Assembly: GCA_029975555.1 (NCBI GenBank)
Contig: JARKOY010000093.1
Span: 1-43,780 of the forward strand
Direction: 5' to 3'
Length of the DNA stretch: 43,780 nucleotides
Source of the DNA: Spirochaetia bacterium
Lineage (GTDB): Bacteria > Spirochaetota > Spirochaetia > Treponematales > Rectinemataceae
Position 1 is the stretch's first letter. Every line of letters begins with the position of its first letter. The position numbers and the translations under genes are program-made. The notes beneath the pieces were generated by a model. The model saw nothing but the letters and a program-made list of their open reading frames with translations. It made no database searches and was not told the origin of the DNA. Shown one piece after another: positions 25,537 to 33,858 of the stretch.

Positions 25537-26358
25537 CTATGCGGTCAGGCCCACGCTCACTGCCCTGTGCCACAGCGCCTGCAGCGCTTTTTTTTCGATG
25601 TGGCGCACGGTCTCCGCCGAACAGCCGACCACCGAACCCACCGCTTTCAGCGACTGCTCGCGCTCTCCGCGGAGGCCGAACCGCCTCGATATCACCTCCT
25701 TTTCCCTTGGAGGGAGGGTGGAAACAAGCCATGAGCTCTGCCACGCGATGCTCGATTTTTCTGCCTGTCGCTCCGGATTGTAGCGCCAGTCCTCGTACAC
25801 ATCGAGGACGGAGCGGTCGTCGTCTCCCGCCTGTTCCAAGGCCACGGGCTGGTCGCCCATGTGGAGGATGGCCGAAATTTCGGCCTCGGTGCATCCCATC
25901 TCCTGCGCAAGTTCTTTTTCCGTAGGGGTTCGGGACATCTCGAGGCTCTTGCGCATCTTGATGGCGTTGATCCGTCGCAGTGCGTCTTCCTTCCTGTGCG
26001 GAAGGCGGATCTGACGCCCCGTGTTCACCATGGAGCGAGAGATGGACTGGCGGATCCACCAGACGGCGTAGGTCGAAAATTTGACGTTTTGGGAGGCATC
26101 GAAGCGCTCGGCGGCCTTCACAAGCCCGATATTGCCTTCCTGAATCAGGTCCAAAAGCGAATACGGGGGAGTCCACAGCGATTTCGCGATGCGGACCACG
26201 AGGCGCAGATTGCCTTCCACGAGGCGCTTGAGGGCGGCTTTGTCCCCCTTCGCGATTTTTCTGGCCAACATCGATTCTTCTTGTCGGCTCACAAGGGGGA
26301 TTTTGCGGATCGAATCGAAATAGAGATCGAGCCCTTCGTCGCTGTCGGCAACGGTCAT
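25537..26358 (-). CDS. Sigma-70-family factor, short RpoS/RpoD-like
   Basis: The 273-residue factor has region 1.2 (GLDLYFDSIRKIPLVS), region 2 with LIQEGNIGLVKAAERFD and FSTYAVWWIRQSI, region 3, and region 4 ending in a helix-turn-helix (VGSVVGCSAETVRHIEKKALQAL). There is no region 1.1 and no long insertion, so it is not the main housekeeping RpoD. The size fits group 2 or 3 factors and is close to Borrelia RpoS (about 267 residues, from memory). A strong GGAGGAAT precedes the ATG. A sigma-54-type promoter lies upstream (26396-26411), which implies a sigma cascade. The target genes are unknown. Confidence 0.9.
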   Translation of the reverse strand: MTVADSDEGLDLYFDSIRKIPLVSRQEESMLARKIAKGDKAALKRLVEGNLRLVVRIAKSLWTPPYSLLDLIQEGNIGLVKAAERFDASQNVKFSTYAVWWIRQSISRSMVNTGRQIRLPHRKEDALRRINAIKMRKSLEMSRTPTEKELAQEMGCTEAEISAILHMGDQPVALEQAGDDDRSVLDVYEDWRYNPERQAEKSSIAWQSSWLVSTLPPREKEVISRRFGLRGEREQSLKAVGSVVGCSAETVRHIEKKALQALWHRAVSVGLTA

Positions 26359-26395
26359 GGTATTCCTCCAAGGATAGTTCTCGAAAGAATACTAA

Positions 26396-26411
26396 GCAAA
26401 TTTAGTGCCAA
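26396..26411 (-). promoter_or_regulatory. Sigma-54 (-24/-12) promoter of the sigma-factor gene
   Basis: On the minus strand the sequence TTGGCACTAAATTTGCT has the -24 GG (26409-26408) and -12 GC (26397-26396) separated by exactly 10 nt, with TGGCAC and TTGC blocks. It departs from the usual consensus at only one defined base. The predicted start near 26384 leaves a leader of about 26 nt containing the GGAGGAAT ribosome site. Confidence 0.75.
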
Positions 26412-26442
26412 ATATGATAAATATTTTTATTTTTAGATAATT

Positions 26443-26473
26443 ATATGTTTTATATTGAATTAATATGCTTTAT
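26443..26473 (-). promoter_or_regulatory. Direct repeat upstream of the sigma-54 promoter
   Basis: ATATGTTTTAT (26443-26453) and ATATGCTTTAT (26463-26473) match at 10 of 11 positions and are 20 nt apart start to start. They lie about 60-90 nt upstream of the predicted transcription start, where enhancer-binding activators of sigma-54 often bind. The region is AT-rich, so chance is possible. Confidence 0.3.
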
Positions 26474-26538
26474 CCGTGGTGGGCATGGCGCCATGGGCGG
26501 CATCCTGGGGCCTGTATGTATGATAAAAAATACTTTTT

Positions 26539-26578
26539 GCAGGCGGCGCTGTCTTCTTTTATAGACAGTGCTGCCTGC
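26539..26578 (-). terminator. Hairpin downstream of the M23 peptidase gene
   Basis: Two 16-nt arms (26539-26554 and 26563-26578) pair except for two mismatches and enclose an 8-nt loop. On the minus strand the stem is followed by AAAAAGTATTTTTTAT. It lies 27 nt past the M23 stop and before the sigma-54 promoter, so it probably insulates the two genes. Confidence 0.65.
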
Positions 26579-26604
26579 TTCGATGCTGTGTCACCTCGCG
26601 TCGC

Positions 26605-27885
26605 TCACGGCATATATTTCCGCGGATCCACCGCCTGGCCGTTGCGGAACATGCCGAAGTGAAGGTGGGGCCCCGTGCTCTGCCCTGTGTTGCCTGATCG
26701 GCCGATCACGTCTCCCTGGGTTACGCTCGCCCCTTTATGCGTGAGCACTGTGTCGAGGTGGGCGTAGAGCGACTGATAGCCATCCGCATGCCGGATTATC
26801 ACATAATTGCCGAACACCGCATTGTAGCCTGTGTCGGCGACTTTGCCTTCACGGGTGGCTTTGACGGGGGTGCCGCGATTGACGACGATATCGATCGCTG
26901 AGTGGAAGGTGCGCTGGCCGCTGAATGGGTTGCTGCGGTAGCCGAAGGGTGAAGATATAGAACCGCGAACCGGCCAGATGAAGGTTTCACCATAGAAATT
27001 GCGCAGCACCGAGGCGCTGAGTTTTGCACTGGGAATAAAGAGCCGATCCCCCGCCCGGAGCGTCGCCGAAGAGATATTGTTCGCGTCGGCGATGCGCGTG
27101 ACATCCACGCCGTAGGCCTTCGAGATGATCGACAGATTTTCGTTTTTTTTCACGGTATGGTACACGCCGTTCATGTTGGGCACTTTCAAGGTTTTGCCGA
27201 CCACAAGCTGATTTTTCGAGCTGAGGTTGTTGGCCGAGATGATCGTGTCCTCCCGCAGGCCGAAGCGACGCGCGATGCTCTGCAGGGTGTCGCCCCGACG
27301 CACCGTGTACGTCCTCTCAACGAGGAGGGACGGCAGGGGGGGGAGGGCAGCCTCGTCTTCCGTCGGCGCCGAAGGCTCTGGTTCGAGCATAGCCATGAGC
27401 GCCGCTTGGGCCGAATCTTCGTCGGGAAGCGCGATGACAGGATGCGAGTGCGAGATGAGCGAGGCCGCGAGCACGCCTGCGCCGCCTATCGAAAGCGCAA
27501 TTGCGACGACAATGAGCGCGAGCGGCAGTGTTTTTCGGATGTTACGGATAGGTGCTTGTTTTTGCGCAGGCTTTTGAGGAGGCCTGATCTCTGTGGACTC
27601 TTCGTAGGTATGCGTGAGGGCCGCAGGGGAAAAGAGCGGGCCACGGGAAAGGGGGTCTGAGGGTTTTTGGGGTTTTGGGGCCGCCCTTTTGTTGAGTCCC
27701 ACGGAGGCGCTATCGTTATTCTTATTTTGAGATTGCGTTCGACGCTGCGTTTCAAAAAGAGGGAAGCGCTTTGCCTCTTTCGTTTTTACAATGAGGTTTT
27801 CGCCTGACAGCACGGATACGAGTGGTTTGTGGAGGACCCTCTCCGCCTCGAGCACGGCGTCGTCCGATTGATAACGTGAGTTCAT
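26605..27885 (-). CDS. LysM/M23 peptidoglycan endopeptidase, membrane-anchored
   Basis: The 426-residue protein has a cytoplasmic N-terminal region of about 120 residues, rich in Lys, Gln and Pro. One membrane segment follows (TLPLALIVVAIALSIGGAGV), then two LysM domains (YTVRRGDTLQSIA and YHTVKKNENLSIIS) and a C-terminal M23 domain. The metal ligands are present (FHSAID and HLHFG), so it is probably active on peptide cross-links rather than a degenerate regulator. The ATG at 27885 follows AAAGGTG. It is divergent from lepB-ftsI, which fits a shared envelope role. Confidence 0.92.
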   Translation of the reverse strand: MNSRYQSDDAVLEAERVLHKPLVSVLSGENLIVKTKEAKRFPLFETQRRTQSQNKNNDSASVGLNKRAAPKPQKPSDPLSRGPLFSPAALTHTYEESTEIRPPQKPAQKQAPIRNIRKTLPLALIVVAIALSIGGAGVLAASLISHSHPVIALPDEDSAQAALMAMLEPEPSAPTEDEAALPPLPSLLVERTYTVRRGDTLQSIARRFGLREDTIISANNLSSKNQLVVGKTLKVPNMNGVYHTVKKNENLSIISKAYGVDVTRIADANNISSATLRAGDRLFIPSAKLSASVLRNFYGETFIWPVRGSISSPFGYRSNPFSGQRTFHSAIDIVVNRGTPVKATREGKVADTGYNAVFGNYVIIRHADGYQSLYAHLDTVLTHKGASVTQGDVIGRSGNTGQSTGPHLHFGMFRNGQAVDPRKYMP

Positions 27886-27896
27886 CGCACCTTTTG

Positions 27897-27926
27897 TATC
27901 GGCAGATATACGCCGATAATTTATCG
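27897..27926. promoter_or_regulatory. Overlapping inverted repeats between M23 and lepB
   Basis: TATCGGC / GCCGATA (27897-27903 with 27912-27918) overlaps a second palindrome CGATAA-T-TTATCG (27914-27926). They occupy the 90-nt divergent control region and may be an operator acting on both transcription units. No known regulator consensus was recognised. Confidence 0.4.
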
Positions 27927-27975
27927 TAAATTGCCGGAAATGAGAACGCAAGAGACTGAAAGAGAGTTTGTCTAA

Positions 27976-28407
27976 ATGAACGATGTGGCGGCTCGGCACA
28001 GGAGGAAAAAGCGTGACGGCACGGCTAGCACCGTGATTGTCGTCGTCCTTGCGGCATTCGCCGTGAGGACGTTTGTCCTCGATGCGGCCGTCGTGGAAGG
28101 AAAATCGATGCTGCCGCATTACCGGAACGACAGCGTGGTCTTAATTCTGAAGACCGCGTACGGAATCCGCGGTGTCCGAGGGAAATACGTGGTGCGCTGG
28201 AAGCTCCCCGAGCGCGGAGACGTCGTCGCCGCACTGCGTCCTGATTCTCGGAAGATGGTGATAAAGAGAATCGGGGAGATCCGAGGCGGCGCGGATTCGC
28301 CCGAATATTTTTTGATTGGGGACAATGGCATCGAGTCCGTCGATTCGAGAGATTTTGGCCCTGTGCCGTTCGATGCGGTTGTCGGAAAGGTCATTCCCCA
28401 GAGGTAA
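27976..28407 (+). CDS. lepB: Signal peptidase I
   Basis: The short (143-residue) S26 peptidase has one N-terminal membrane segment (ASTVIVVVLAAFAVRTFV). The catalytic serine is in GKSMLP near residue 44, the lysine in VIKRIGE near 96, and the box GDNGIESVDSRDFG is complete. It removes signal peptides at the outer face of the cytoplasmic membrane. It is close to the minimum size, with no large periplasmic insertion. No ribosome site precedes the ATG. ftsI begins 4 nt after its stop. Confidence 0.9.
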   Translation: MNDVAARHRRKKRDGTASTVIVVVLAAFAVRTFVLDAAVVEGKSMLPHYRNDSVVLILKTAYGIRGVRGKYVVRWKLPERGDVVAALRPDSRKMVIKRIGEIRGGADSPEYFLIGDNGIESVDSRDFGPVPFDAVVGKVIPQR

Positions 28408-28411
28408 TCTG

Positions 28412-30286
28412 ATGGAGAATTACACAGAGGCCCGTTTTCGTCGAAGAAGCCTTGTCCTCGTGGTCCTATTGGGCATATTCGCAGCCGTCGTGTTTGTTCG
28501 ATACGCGGCCCTGGCGCTCGAAGGCCCGGACACGGACGCCGTTGCCGAGACCAACCCAGTGGAGCGCGGAAGGATTCTCGATAGAAACGGCAAGGTGCTC
28601 GCCTTCGATATCCCCAAATTCAATCTCGCGATCCGCAAGAATGAAGTCGATCCCTACCACATCACCGAAGACCTGGCTGTCATCGCCCGCACGCTCGGCA
28701 TCGATGCCGCCATCTTGGAACAAAAGATCCGCGACTCCAGTCAGAATTTTGTATATCTCGCCAAGAGGCTCGATCTGGATACGGTGAAGCCGCTGCAGGA
28801 AAAGCAGGACAAGGGGCAGCTGGCGGGCTTCGTGTTGGAAGAGGTGAATGGACGGATTTATCCGGAAGGAAGGCTGGCGTCGCACCTTCTGGGGTTTACC
28901 GGGGAAGGCAACAGAGGGCTCGAGGGGATCGAATATAAGTATGACACTACGCTCTCAGGTGCAGGGAGCGATAAGGCACGCGGCAATGATGTCTATCTCA
29001 CCATCGACGCGCGCCTTCAGTATACGCTGGAACAGATTGCGCGCAAAGCGATGAGCGACAACAAGGCGGAGTCGCTCTTCATGATCGCGATGGACGTCAA
29101 CAGCGGAGAGGTGCTCGCATACGTCCAGATGCCCGATTTCGATCCCAACACCTTCGGGAGTTTCAAGGAGTCGGAGCGCGAGGACAGAATGTCGGTGTAC
29201 TCGTATGAGCCGGGGAGTGTTTTCAAGATTTTTTCCATGGCGTCGATTCTGGATGCGGGGCTCATTACGCCGAAAACGATGTTCAACTGCGACGGAGCAT
29301 ACCGCAGGATATTGCCTTCAGGAGAGAAGGTCGTCATAAAAGATCTACATTCGTACGGCATGTTGGATTTGGCCGGTATTCTGGCAAAGAGCAGCAACGC
29401 CGGTGCAGGCTACGCCTCGGACCGGATGTCGGAGAGCGAATTCTACTCGCGCATCTTGAGCTTTGGTTTTACGCAGAAGACAGGGATAGGTTCTCCAGGG
29501 GAAAACCCCGGCAGCCTCCAGGCACCGGCGAAGTGGTCCGGCCGCACCAAGCCCACGGTGGCGATCGGCCAGGAGATCCGCGTGACGGCGCTTCAGATGA
29601 TCACTGCGGCATCGGCGGTCGCCAACGGCGGCATTCTCCTCAAGCCCGACACCGTGATGCGCATCGCGGATGTCGACGGCAATGTTCTCTATGCCCACGA
29701 GACCGTCGCTGTGCGGCGAGTCATTTCGCCCGAAACATCGAGGGCGATCATCTCCGCCATGGAGTCGGCTGGCAGCCTCGAGGGCACCGGCTGGCGCGCC
29801 AAGGTCCCCGATGTGCGCATGGCGGTAAAAACCGGAACGGCCCAAATGATCGATGCCAAGACGAAGGCCTACTCCAACACCGACTATATCGCGAGCACGC
29901 TCGGCATACTCCCGGCGGACAGCCCAAAAGTCGCGATCTATGTGGCAATCGTGAAGCCAAAGGGCGATTCCTACTTCGGTGGCCAGATCGCGGCCCCCGT
30001 CCTGCGGGATGCGGCCGAATCCGCCATCAGCATCCTCGGTTTGCCGCGTGGGAAGAGTCTGATCACGAGCCATGGAGGACTCGTGACGATTCAGGAGCCG
30101 GCCCCTGCGACGATCGGCACAACGGTGCCTGACCTGACGGGCTTTTCAAAACGTCAGCTTCTGCCCCTTCTTTTGCGCCGCGACATCGAAGTCCATATTG
30201 TGGGCGATGGCTATGTCGTCGAACAGAGTCCTCCTCCGGGTACCACGGTGGAGGCTGGTACAAGAATAGTGCTTCGGCTACAATAG
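28412..30286 (+). CDS. ftsI: Class B penicillin-binding protein with C-terminal PASTA domain
   Basis: The 624-residue transpeptidase has a short cytoplasmic tail, one membrane anchor (VLVVLLGIFAAVVFVRYAALA), a dimerisation domain, and the catalytic motifs SVFK near residue 267, SSN near 326 and KTGTAQ near 471. A single PASTA domain (residues about 565-624, VPDLTGFSKRQLLPLL) closes the protein. It cross-links septal peptidoglycan if orthologous to FtsI/PBP2x. The ATG at 28412 is set by GAGGTAAT overlapping the lepB stop. The longer frame from 28316 lies inside lepB. Confidence 0.9.
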   Translation: MENYTEARFRRRSLVLVVLLGIFAAVVFVRYAALALEGPDTDAVAETNPVERGRILDRNGKVLAFDIPKFNLAIRKNEVDPYHITEDLAVIARTLGIDAAILEQKIRDSSQNFVYLAKRLDLDTVKPLQEKQDKGQLAGFVLEEVNGRIYPEGRLASHLLGFTGEGNRGLEGIEYKYDTTLSGAGSDKARGNDVYLTIDARLQYTLEQIARKAMSDNKAESLFMIAMDVNSGEVLAYVQMPDFDPNTFGSFKESEREDRMSVYSYEPGSVFKIFSMASILDAGLITPKTMFNCDGAYRRILPSGEKVVIKDLHSYGMLDLAGILAKSSNAGAGYASDRMSESEFYSRILSFGFTQKTGIGSPGENPGSLQAPAKWSGRTKPTVAIGQEIRVTALQMITAASAVANGGILLKPDTVMRIADVDGNVLYAHETVAVRRVISPETSRAIISAMESAGSLEGTGWRAKVPDVRMAVKTGTAQMIDAKTKAYSNTDYIASTLGILPADSPKVAIYVAIVKPKGDSYFGGQIAAPVLRDAAESAISILGLPRGKSLITSHGGLVTIQEPAPATIGTTVPDLTGFSKRQLLPLLLRRDIEVHIVGDGYVVEQSPPPGTTVEAGTRIVLRLQ

Positions 30287-30321
30287 AAGCTCAGAATCAC
30301 AAGCGGTCAGAGGTGCACATC

Positions 30322-30885
30322 ATGACAAGAGATCAAGCCGTCGCCCTGTGGAATCAGTGGAATTCCGATGAATCGCTGTGGCGTCACGCTCTTTCGGTCG
30401 AGGCGGTGATGCGTCGCTTTGCGCGAAAATACGGGGAAGACGAAGAGTACTGGGGGCTCGTGGGGCTGTTGCACGATGTCGATTATCAGAAATACCCCGA
30501 GGAACATCTGCGCCATGCCCGAGAGATTCTGGAGCCCGCTGGTTTTGACGACGCATTTATTCATGCGGTGGAGAGCCACGGCTGGAGCATCTGCACCGAC
30601 GTCGAGCCCACCCATGTCATGGAGAAAGTGCTTTTTGCCACTGACGAGTTGACGGGCTTCATAGCCGCATGTGCCTATGTCAGGCCTTCGCGCAGCGTGC
30701 TGGACATGGAAGTGAAGTCGGTGAAGAAAAAGTGGGGATCGGCGGCCTTCGCCGCTGGCGTGCGGAGGACCATCATCGAGCAGGGTGCCCGTATGCTCGG
30801 CATTTCTCTCGAAGAGCTCATCGGCGAGACGATCCTGGCCCTGAGGGATGTCGCGGCCGAAATAGGGCTCAAGGGAAACCTATAA
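30322..30885 (+). CDS. HD-domain metal-dependent phosphohydrolase-like protein
   Basis: The 187-residue protein has an HD fold: a first histidine in WRHALSVEAVM, the HD pair in GLLHDVDYQKYPEEH, and a later HAVESHGW. Such small HD proteins hydrolyse nucleotides or other phosphoesters; no substrate can be assigned. The ATG at 30322 is preferred over a GTG at 30313 because AGAGGTG sits at a proper distance. It lies 35 nt after ftsI and 22 nt before ffh, so it is probably part of that transcription unit. Confidence 0.82.
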   Translation: MTRDQAVALWNQWNSDESLWRHALSVEAVMRRFARKYGEDEEYWGLVGLLHDVDYQKYPEEHLRHAREILEPAGFDDAFIHAVESHGWSICTDVEPTHVMEKVLFATDELTGFIAACAYVRPSRSVLDMEVKSVKKKWGSAAFAAGVRRTIIEQGARMLGISLEELIGETILALRDVAAEIGLKGNL

Positions 30886-30886
30886 T
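30881..30886 (+). promoter_or_regulatory. Possible internal -10 for ffh
   Basis: A perfect TATAAT overlaps the stop of the HD gene, 21 nt before the ffh ATG. There is no good -35. It may add ffh expression to read-through from upstream. Confidence 0.3.
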
Positions 30887-30907
30887 TCTATACGGTGGGA
30901 AGATGCC

Positions 30908-32236
30908 ATGCTTGAAAAAATTTCAGAAACCTTCACCGATGTCTTTCGGACCATAAGCGGCAAAGCCTCGATTTCGGAGAAGAATGTCGAGGATGCGCTC
31001 GAGCGCATAAAGATCGCCCTGCTCGAGGCCGATGTCAACGTCAGGGTTGTCCGACGCTTTGTCAACGGGGCTCTGGAAGAGGCCAAGGGCGAAAAAGTGC
31101 TCCGCTCGGTGACGCCGGGCCAGCAGTTCATAAAAATCGTGTACGACCGCATGGTGGCGCTCCTCGGCGACGAGAGGCAGGACCTTGCGCTCAAGGGGAC
31201 CGACACCCAAAGTGTGATCCTCCTGCTCGGCCTCCAGGGCTCTGGAAAGACCACCACGGCTGCAAAGCTCGCCGGCTTCCTCAAAAAGAAGGGCCGCAAG
31301 GTGCTCCTTGCGGCGTGCGACCTCGTGAGGCCTGCTGCGGCCGAACAGCTCGCGGTGCTGGCAGCCCAGGTGGGTGTCGATGTCCACCGTGAAGACAGCA
31401 GAGACCCCGTGCTGGTAGCGCGCAACGCCCTGGCCCGCGCGCGCCGCGAAGGCCACGACGTGGTCATCGTGGACACCGCAGGACGGCTCCAGGTCGACGA
31501 GCCCCTCATGCAGGAGCTCGCGCGCATCCGCGATGCGCTCTCTCCCGTGGAGAGTCTCCTCGTCGCGGACGCCATGACGGGCCAGTCGGCGGTCGACATC
31601 GCGAAGGCCTTCGACGAGAGAATCGGGGTGACCGGCGTCATCCTCACGAAGTTCGATTCGGACACTCGTGGCGGGGCTGCGCTTTCGCTCAAGTCCATCA
31701 CCGGCAAGGCGATCAAGTTCATCGGCGTCAGTGAGCGCATCGACGGGCTTGAGCCCTTCTACCCCGACAGGATCGCCAACCGCATCCTGGGCATGGGCGA
31801 CATCGTCTCGCTCGTCGAGAAGGCCCAGGAAGTCTACGACCAGAAAGAGGCGCTCGAACTCGAACGCAAGATAAGCCAGGAGACCTTCACGCTCGAGGAT
31901 TACCTCGATCAGATCCGCAAAGTGAAGAAAATGGGCTCCGTGAAGTCCATGCTCGAGATGATTCCAGGCCTGGCCGGCCAGGTGGACGAAGAACGCCTCG
32001 ACCTTGAGGAGATGAAGTACGAAGAGGCGATTCTTCTCTCCATGACCAAGAAGGAACGCCAGAACTACCTCATCATCGGCCCTTCTCGGAGGAGCCGCAT
32101 CGCCAAAGGCTCGGGCACCTCGGTCGCGGAGGTCAACAGGCTCCTCAAGAAGTTCGAGAAATCCAGGGCGATGATGAAGAAGATGGTCAAAAACAAGGGC
32201 GCAATGGCGAAGATGTTCGGCGGCAAGAATCCGTAG
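30908..32236 (+). CDS. ffh: Signal recognition particle protein Ffh
   Basis: The 442-residue GTPase has an N-terminal helical domain, the G1 motif GLQGSGKTT near residue 107, DTAGR, TKFDSDTRGG, and a methionine-rich M domain that binds SRP RNA and signal sequences (SMLEMIPG, then MMKKMVKNKGAM). It delivers membrane proteins to the FtsY receptor and the Sec translocon. Length and motifs are complete. A GGTGGGAAG element precedes the ATG. Confidence 0.97.
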   Translation: MLEKISETFTDVFRTISGKASISEKNVEDALERIKIALLEADVNVRVVRRFVNGALEEAKGEKVLRSVTPGQQFIKIVYDRMVALLGDERQDLALKGTDTQSVILLLGLQGSGKTTTAAKLAGFLKKKGRKVLLAACDLVRPAAAEQLAVLAAQVGVDVHREDSRDPVLVARNALARARREGHDVVIVDTAGRLQVDEPLMQELARIRDALSPVESLLVADAMTGQSAVDIAKAFDERIGVTGVILTKFDSDTRGGAALSLKSITGKAIKFIGVSERIDGLEPFYPDRIANRILGMGDIVSLVEKAQEVYDQKEALELERKISQETFTLEDYLDQIRKVKKMGSVKSMLEMIPGLAGQVDEERLDLEEMKYEEAILLSMTKKERQNYLIIGPSRRSRIAKGSGTSVAEVNRLLKKFEKSRAMMKKMVKNKGAMAKMFGGKNP

Positions 32237-32325
32237 GAGACCCCATAAATTAGGAGAACCATAATAGAAGTGCAGTAAAGGACGCTGGAGGCGCCGCGGT
32301 CTTTCGGAACCGCTCGCCAGACCAC

Positions 32326-32354
32326 TTTACATGTTGCGCCGATTCCGTTATAGT
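32326..32354 (+). promoter_or_regulatory. rpmB promoter
   Basis: TTTACA (32326-32331), 17 nt and TATAGT (32349-32354) give a good sigma-70-type promoter. The ATG at 32383 is preceded by GGAG, so this transcript has a normal leader, unlike the leaderless cases in the window. Confidence 0.7.
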
Positions 32355-32382
32355 GCATCGACTATATTCTGTGGAGACCACT

Positions 32383-32574
32383 ATGTCGAGAGTTTGTGAA
32401 ATCTGCGGTAAAGGCACTCTTTTTGGGAATAATGTATCGCACGCGAAAAACCGCACGCGCAGGACCTGGTACCCCAACCTCATTGAGCTTCGCACTATGG
32501 AAAACGGAACCGTACGTCGCCTGAAGGTGTGCGCCCGCTGCCTCAAATCCGGAAAAGTAGAGAAGTACGTCTGA
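32383..32574 (+). CDS. rpmB: Ribosomal protein L28
   Basis: The 63-residue protein of the large ribosomal subunit starts [11 protein letters not shown] and has [14 protein letters not shown], the usual L28 core. Two CxxC pairs (CEIC and CARC) form a zinc-type knuckle. The frame is open 10 codons upstream, but the GGAG before 32383 and the family N-terminus fix the start. It has its own promoter and terminator, so it is monocistronic. Confidence 0.96.
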   Translation: MSRVCEICGKGTLFGNNVSHAKNRTRRTWYPNLIELRTMENGTVRRLKVCARCLKSGKVEKYV

Positions 32575-32637
32575 TTGCCTTGCGTGCCGGTCGCGAATAG
32601 TGCGCCGCGCCCCATGGGGCATGAAAGGACCACAATG

Positions 32638-32670
32638 GAAAGCCGCCGCGGAAGGCGGCTTTTTCTTTTT
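32638..32670 (+). terminator. rpmB intrinsic terminator
   Basis: AAAGCCGCC / GGCGGCTTT arms close over a short loop and run into TTTTTCTTTTT, a classical intrinsic terminator about 65 nt after the rpmB stop. Confidence 0.92.
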
Positions 32671-32804
32671 CCACGGAGTGGTTTTGCTGGCCATGGATGC
32701 TCCGTATCGCTTCGCTTCGATTTTCGATGAGGCAAGGGGCGCTACAGATATCTGCTTTCCATGCCGATACAATAATGAATCAACACAGGTGGAAAGGGTT
32801 CAGC

Positions 32805-33782
32805 ATGGGTTGTGCGAAGTATTCGATCGTGAAGGTATTGTGGGTTTCAGTGCTCGCGTGTGCGCTGCTGCCGTCTTCGGCGAGCGCGACGGAGCCCTTC
32901 TCCTATAGACTGTTTCCAGCATTGTACAGAAAGGAAAATGTCTCCCGCATCGACCAGAACATGAGTCTGACCAACTATCAGTCGAGCGGCGGTTTTTTGT
33001 GGGATCGCGTACCGCTCGTTGCGAACAACACCATCGTGGCGTACTATGGGAGCCCCCTCTCCGATCGGATGGGGATTCTAGGCCGTTACCCGAAGGAGAA
33101 AATCGCGGCGATGGTGAAAGAGACCGCGACTCAGTACGACCAGGTCAATGGCAAGGACGGCGTGATTCCGGCCTTCTACATTATTTACGGGACCTGCTGG
33201 CCTGGCGGCGAAATAGGCTACCTCGACGATACAACGTTGATCGACTACATCAAGTATGCGCAATCCGAAGGCATGCTGGTGTTCGTCGACCACCAGATAG
33301 GCAAGTACAGCGTACGCGAGGCGATGGAGAAGATTCTGCCTTTTTTGGAGTATCCCAACGTACACCTCGCGATCGATCCAGAGTGGCGCACGCTCGCTCC
33401 CATGAAGGAAATAGGATCTATCACGGCAAAGGAGTTGAACGAGGCCCAGGATTACATGGACGACTATATAAGGGAGCACGACATACCAGGCATCCGGATG
33501 CTCGTGGTTCACCAGTTTGCGGACAAGATGATCCAGGCTCGTCAGACTGTGGTGTCGCACAGAGACCGCGTCATCCTCATCCACACCGCGGATGGGTTCG
33601 GCTCGCCTCAGATGAAGAAAGCGACGTACCAGCGCAATGCGGCAGCCCTGAACATGCCGATCAAAGGATTCAAGCTCTTTTTCAAGTCGGATTTTCCTGC
33701 GGCGGGGTTCGACATGCCGCTCATGTCGCCTGCTGAGGTCATGCAGCTTGACCCAAGGCCGAGTCTTGTCATGTATCAGTGA
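32805..33782 (+). CDS. Secreted protein, probable TIM-barrel-like fold, function unknown
   Basis: About 325 residues with an N-terminal signal peptide (KVLWVSVLACALLPSSASA). The mature part contains VAYYGSPLSDRMGILG, VFVDHQIGK, HLAIDPEW and MLVVHQF. Acidic and histidine residues at the ends of predicted strands are the pattern of a TIM barrel, possibly a glycoside-hydrolase-like protein. I do not recognise a named family. The ATG at 32805 is preferred because GGAAAGG precedes it and the signal peptide follows. A TACAAT at about 32765 may be its -10. It lies 76 nt before the giant envelope gene on the same strand, and the two may work together at the cell surface or in the periplasm. Confidence 0.7.
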   Translation: MGCAKYSIVKVLWVSVLACALLPSSASATEPFSYRLFPALYRKENVSRIDQNMSLTNYQSSGGFLWDRVPLVANNTIVAYYGSPLSDRMGILGRYPKEKIAAMVKETATQYDQVNGKDGVIPAFYIIYGTCWPGGEIGYLDDTTLIDYIKYAQSEGMLVFVDHQIGKYSVREAMEKILPFLEYPNVHLAIDPEWRTLAPMKEIGSITAKELNEAQDYMDDYIREHDIPGIRMLVVHQFADKMIQARQTVVSHRDRVILIHTADGFGSPQMKKATYQRNAAALNMPIKGFKLFFKSDFPAAGFDMPLMSPAEVMQLDPRPSLVMYQ

Positions 33783-33858
33783 TGGGGATGTCCTGAAGTT
33801 CGACTTCCGCTGTGATAGATTGAACCTGAAGAAGCTTGTTGGAATAGAGGGGATATCG

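Noticed and set aside
32237-32325. Possible SRP RNA next to ffh
   Set aside because: Only an imperfect hairpin (about 32290-32318) is visible; the conserved GGAA-tetraloop and internal-loop motif of SRP RNA was not found.
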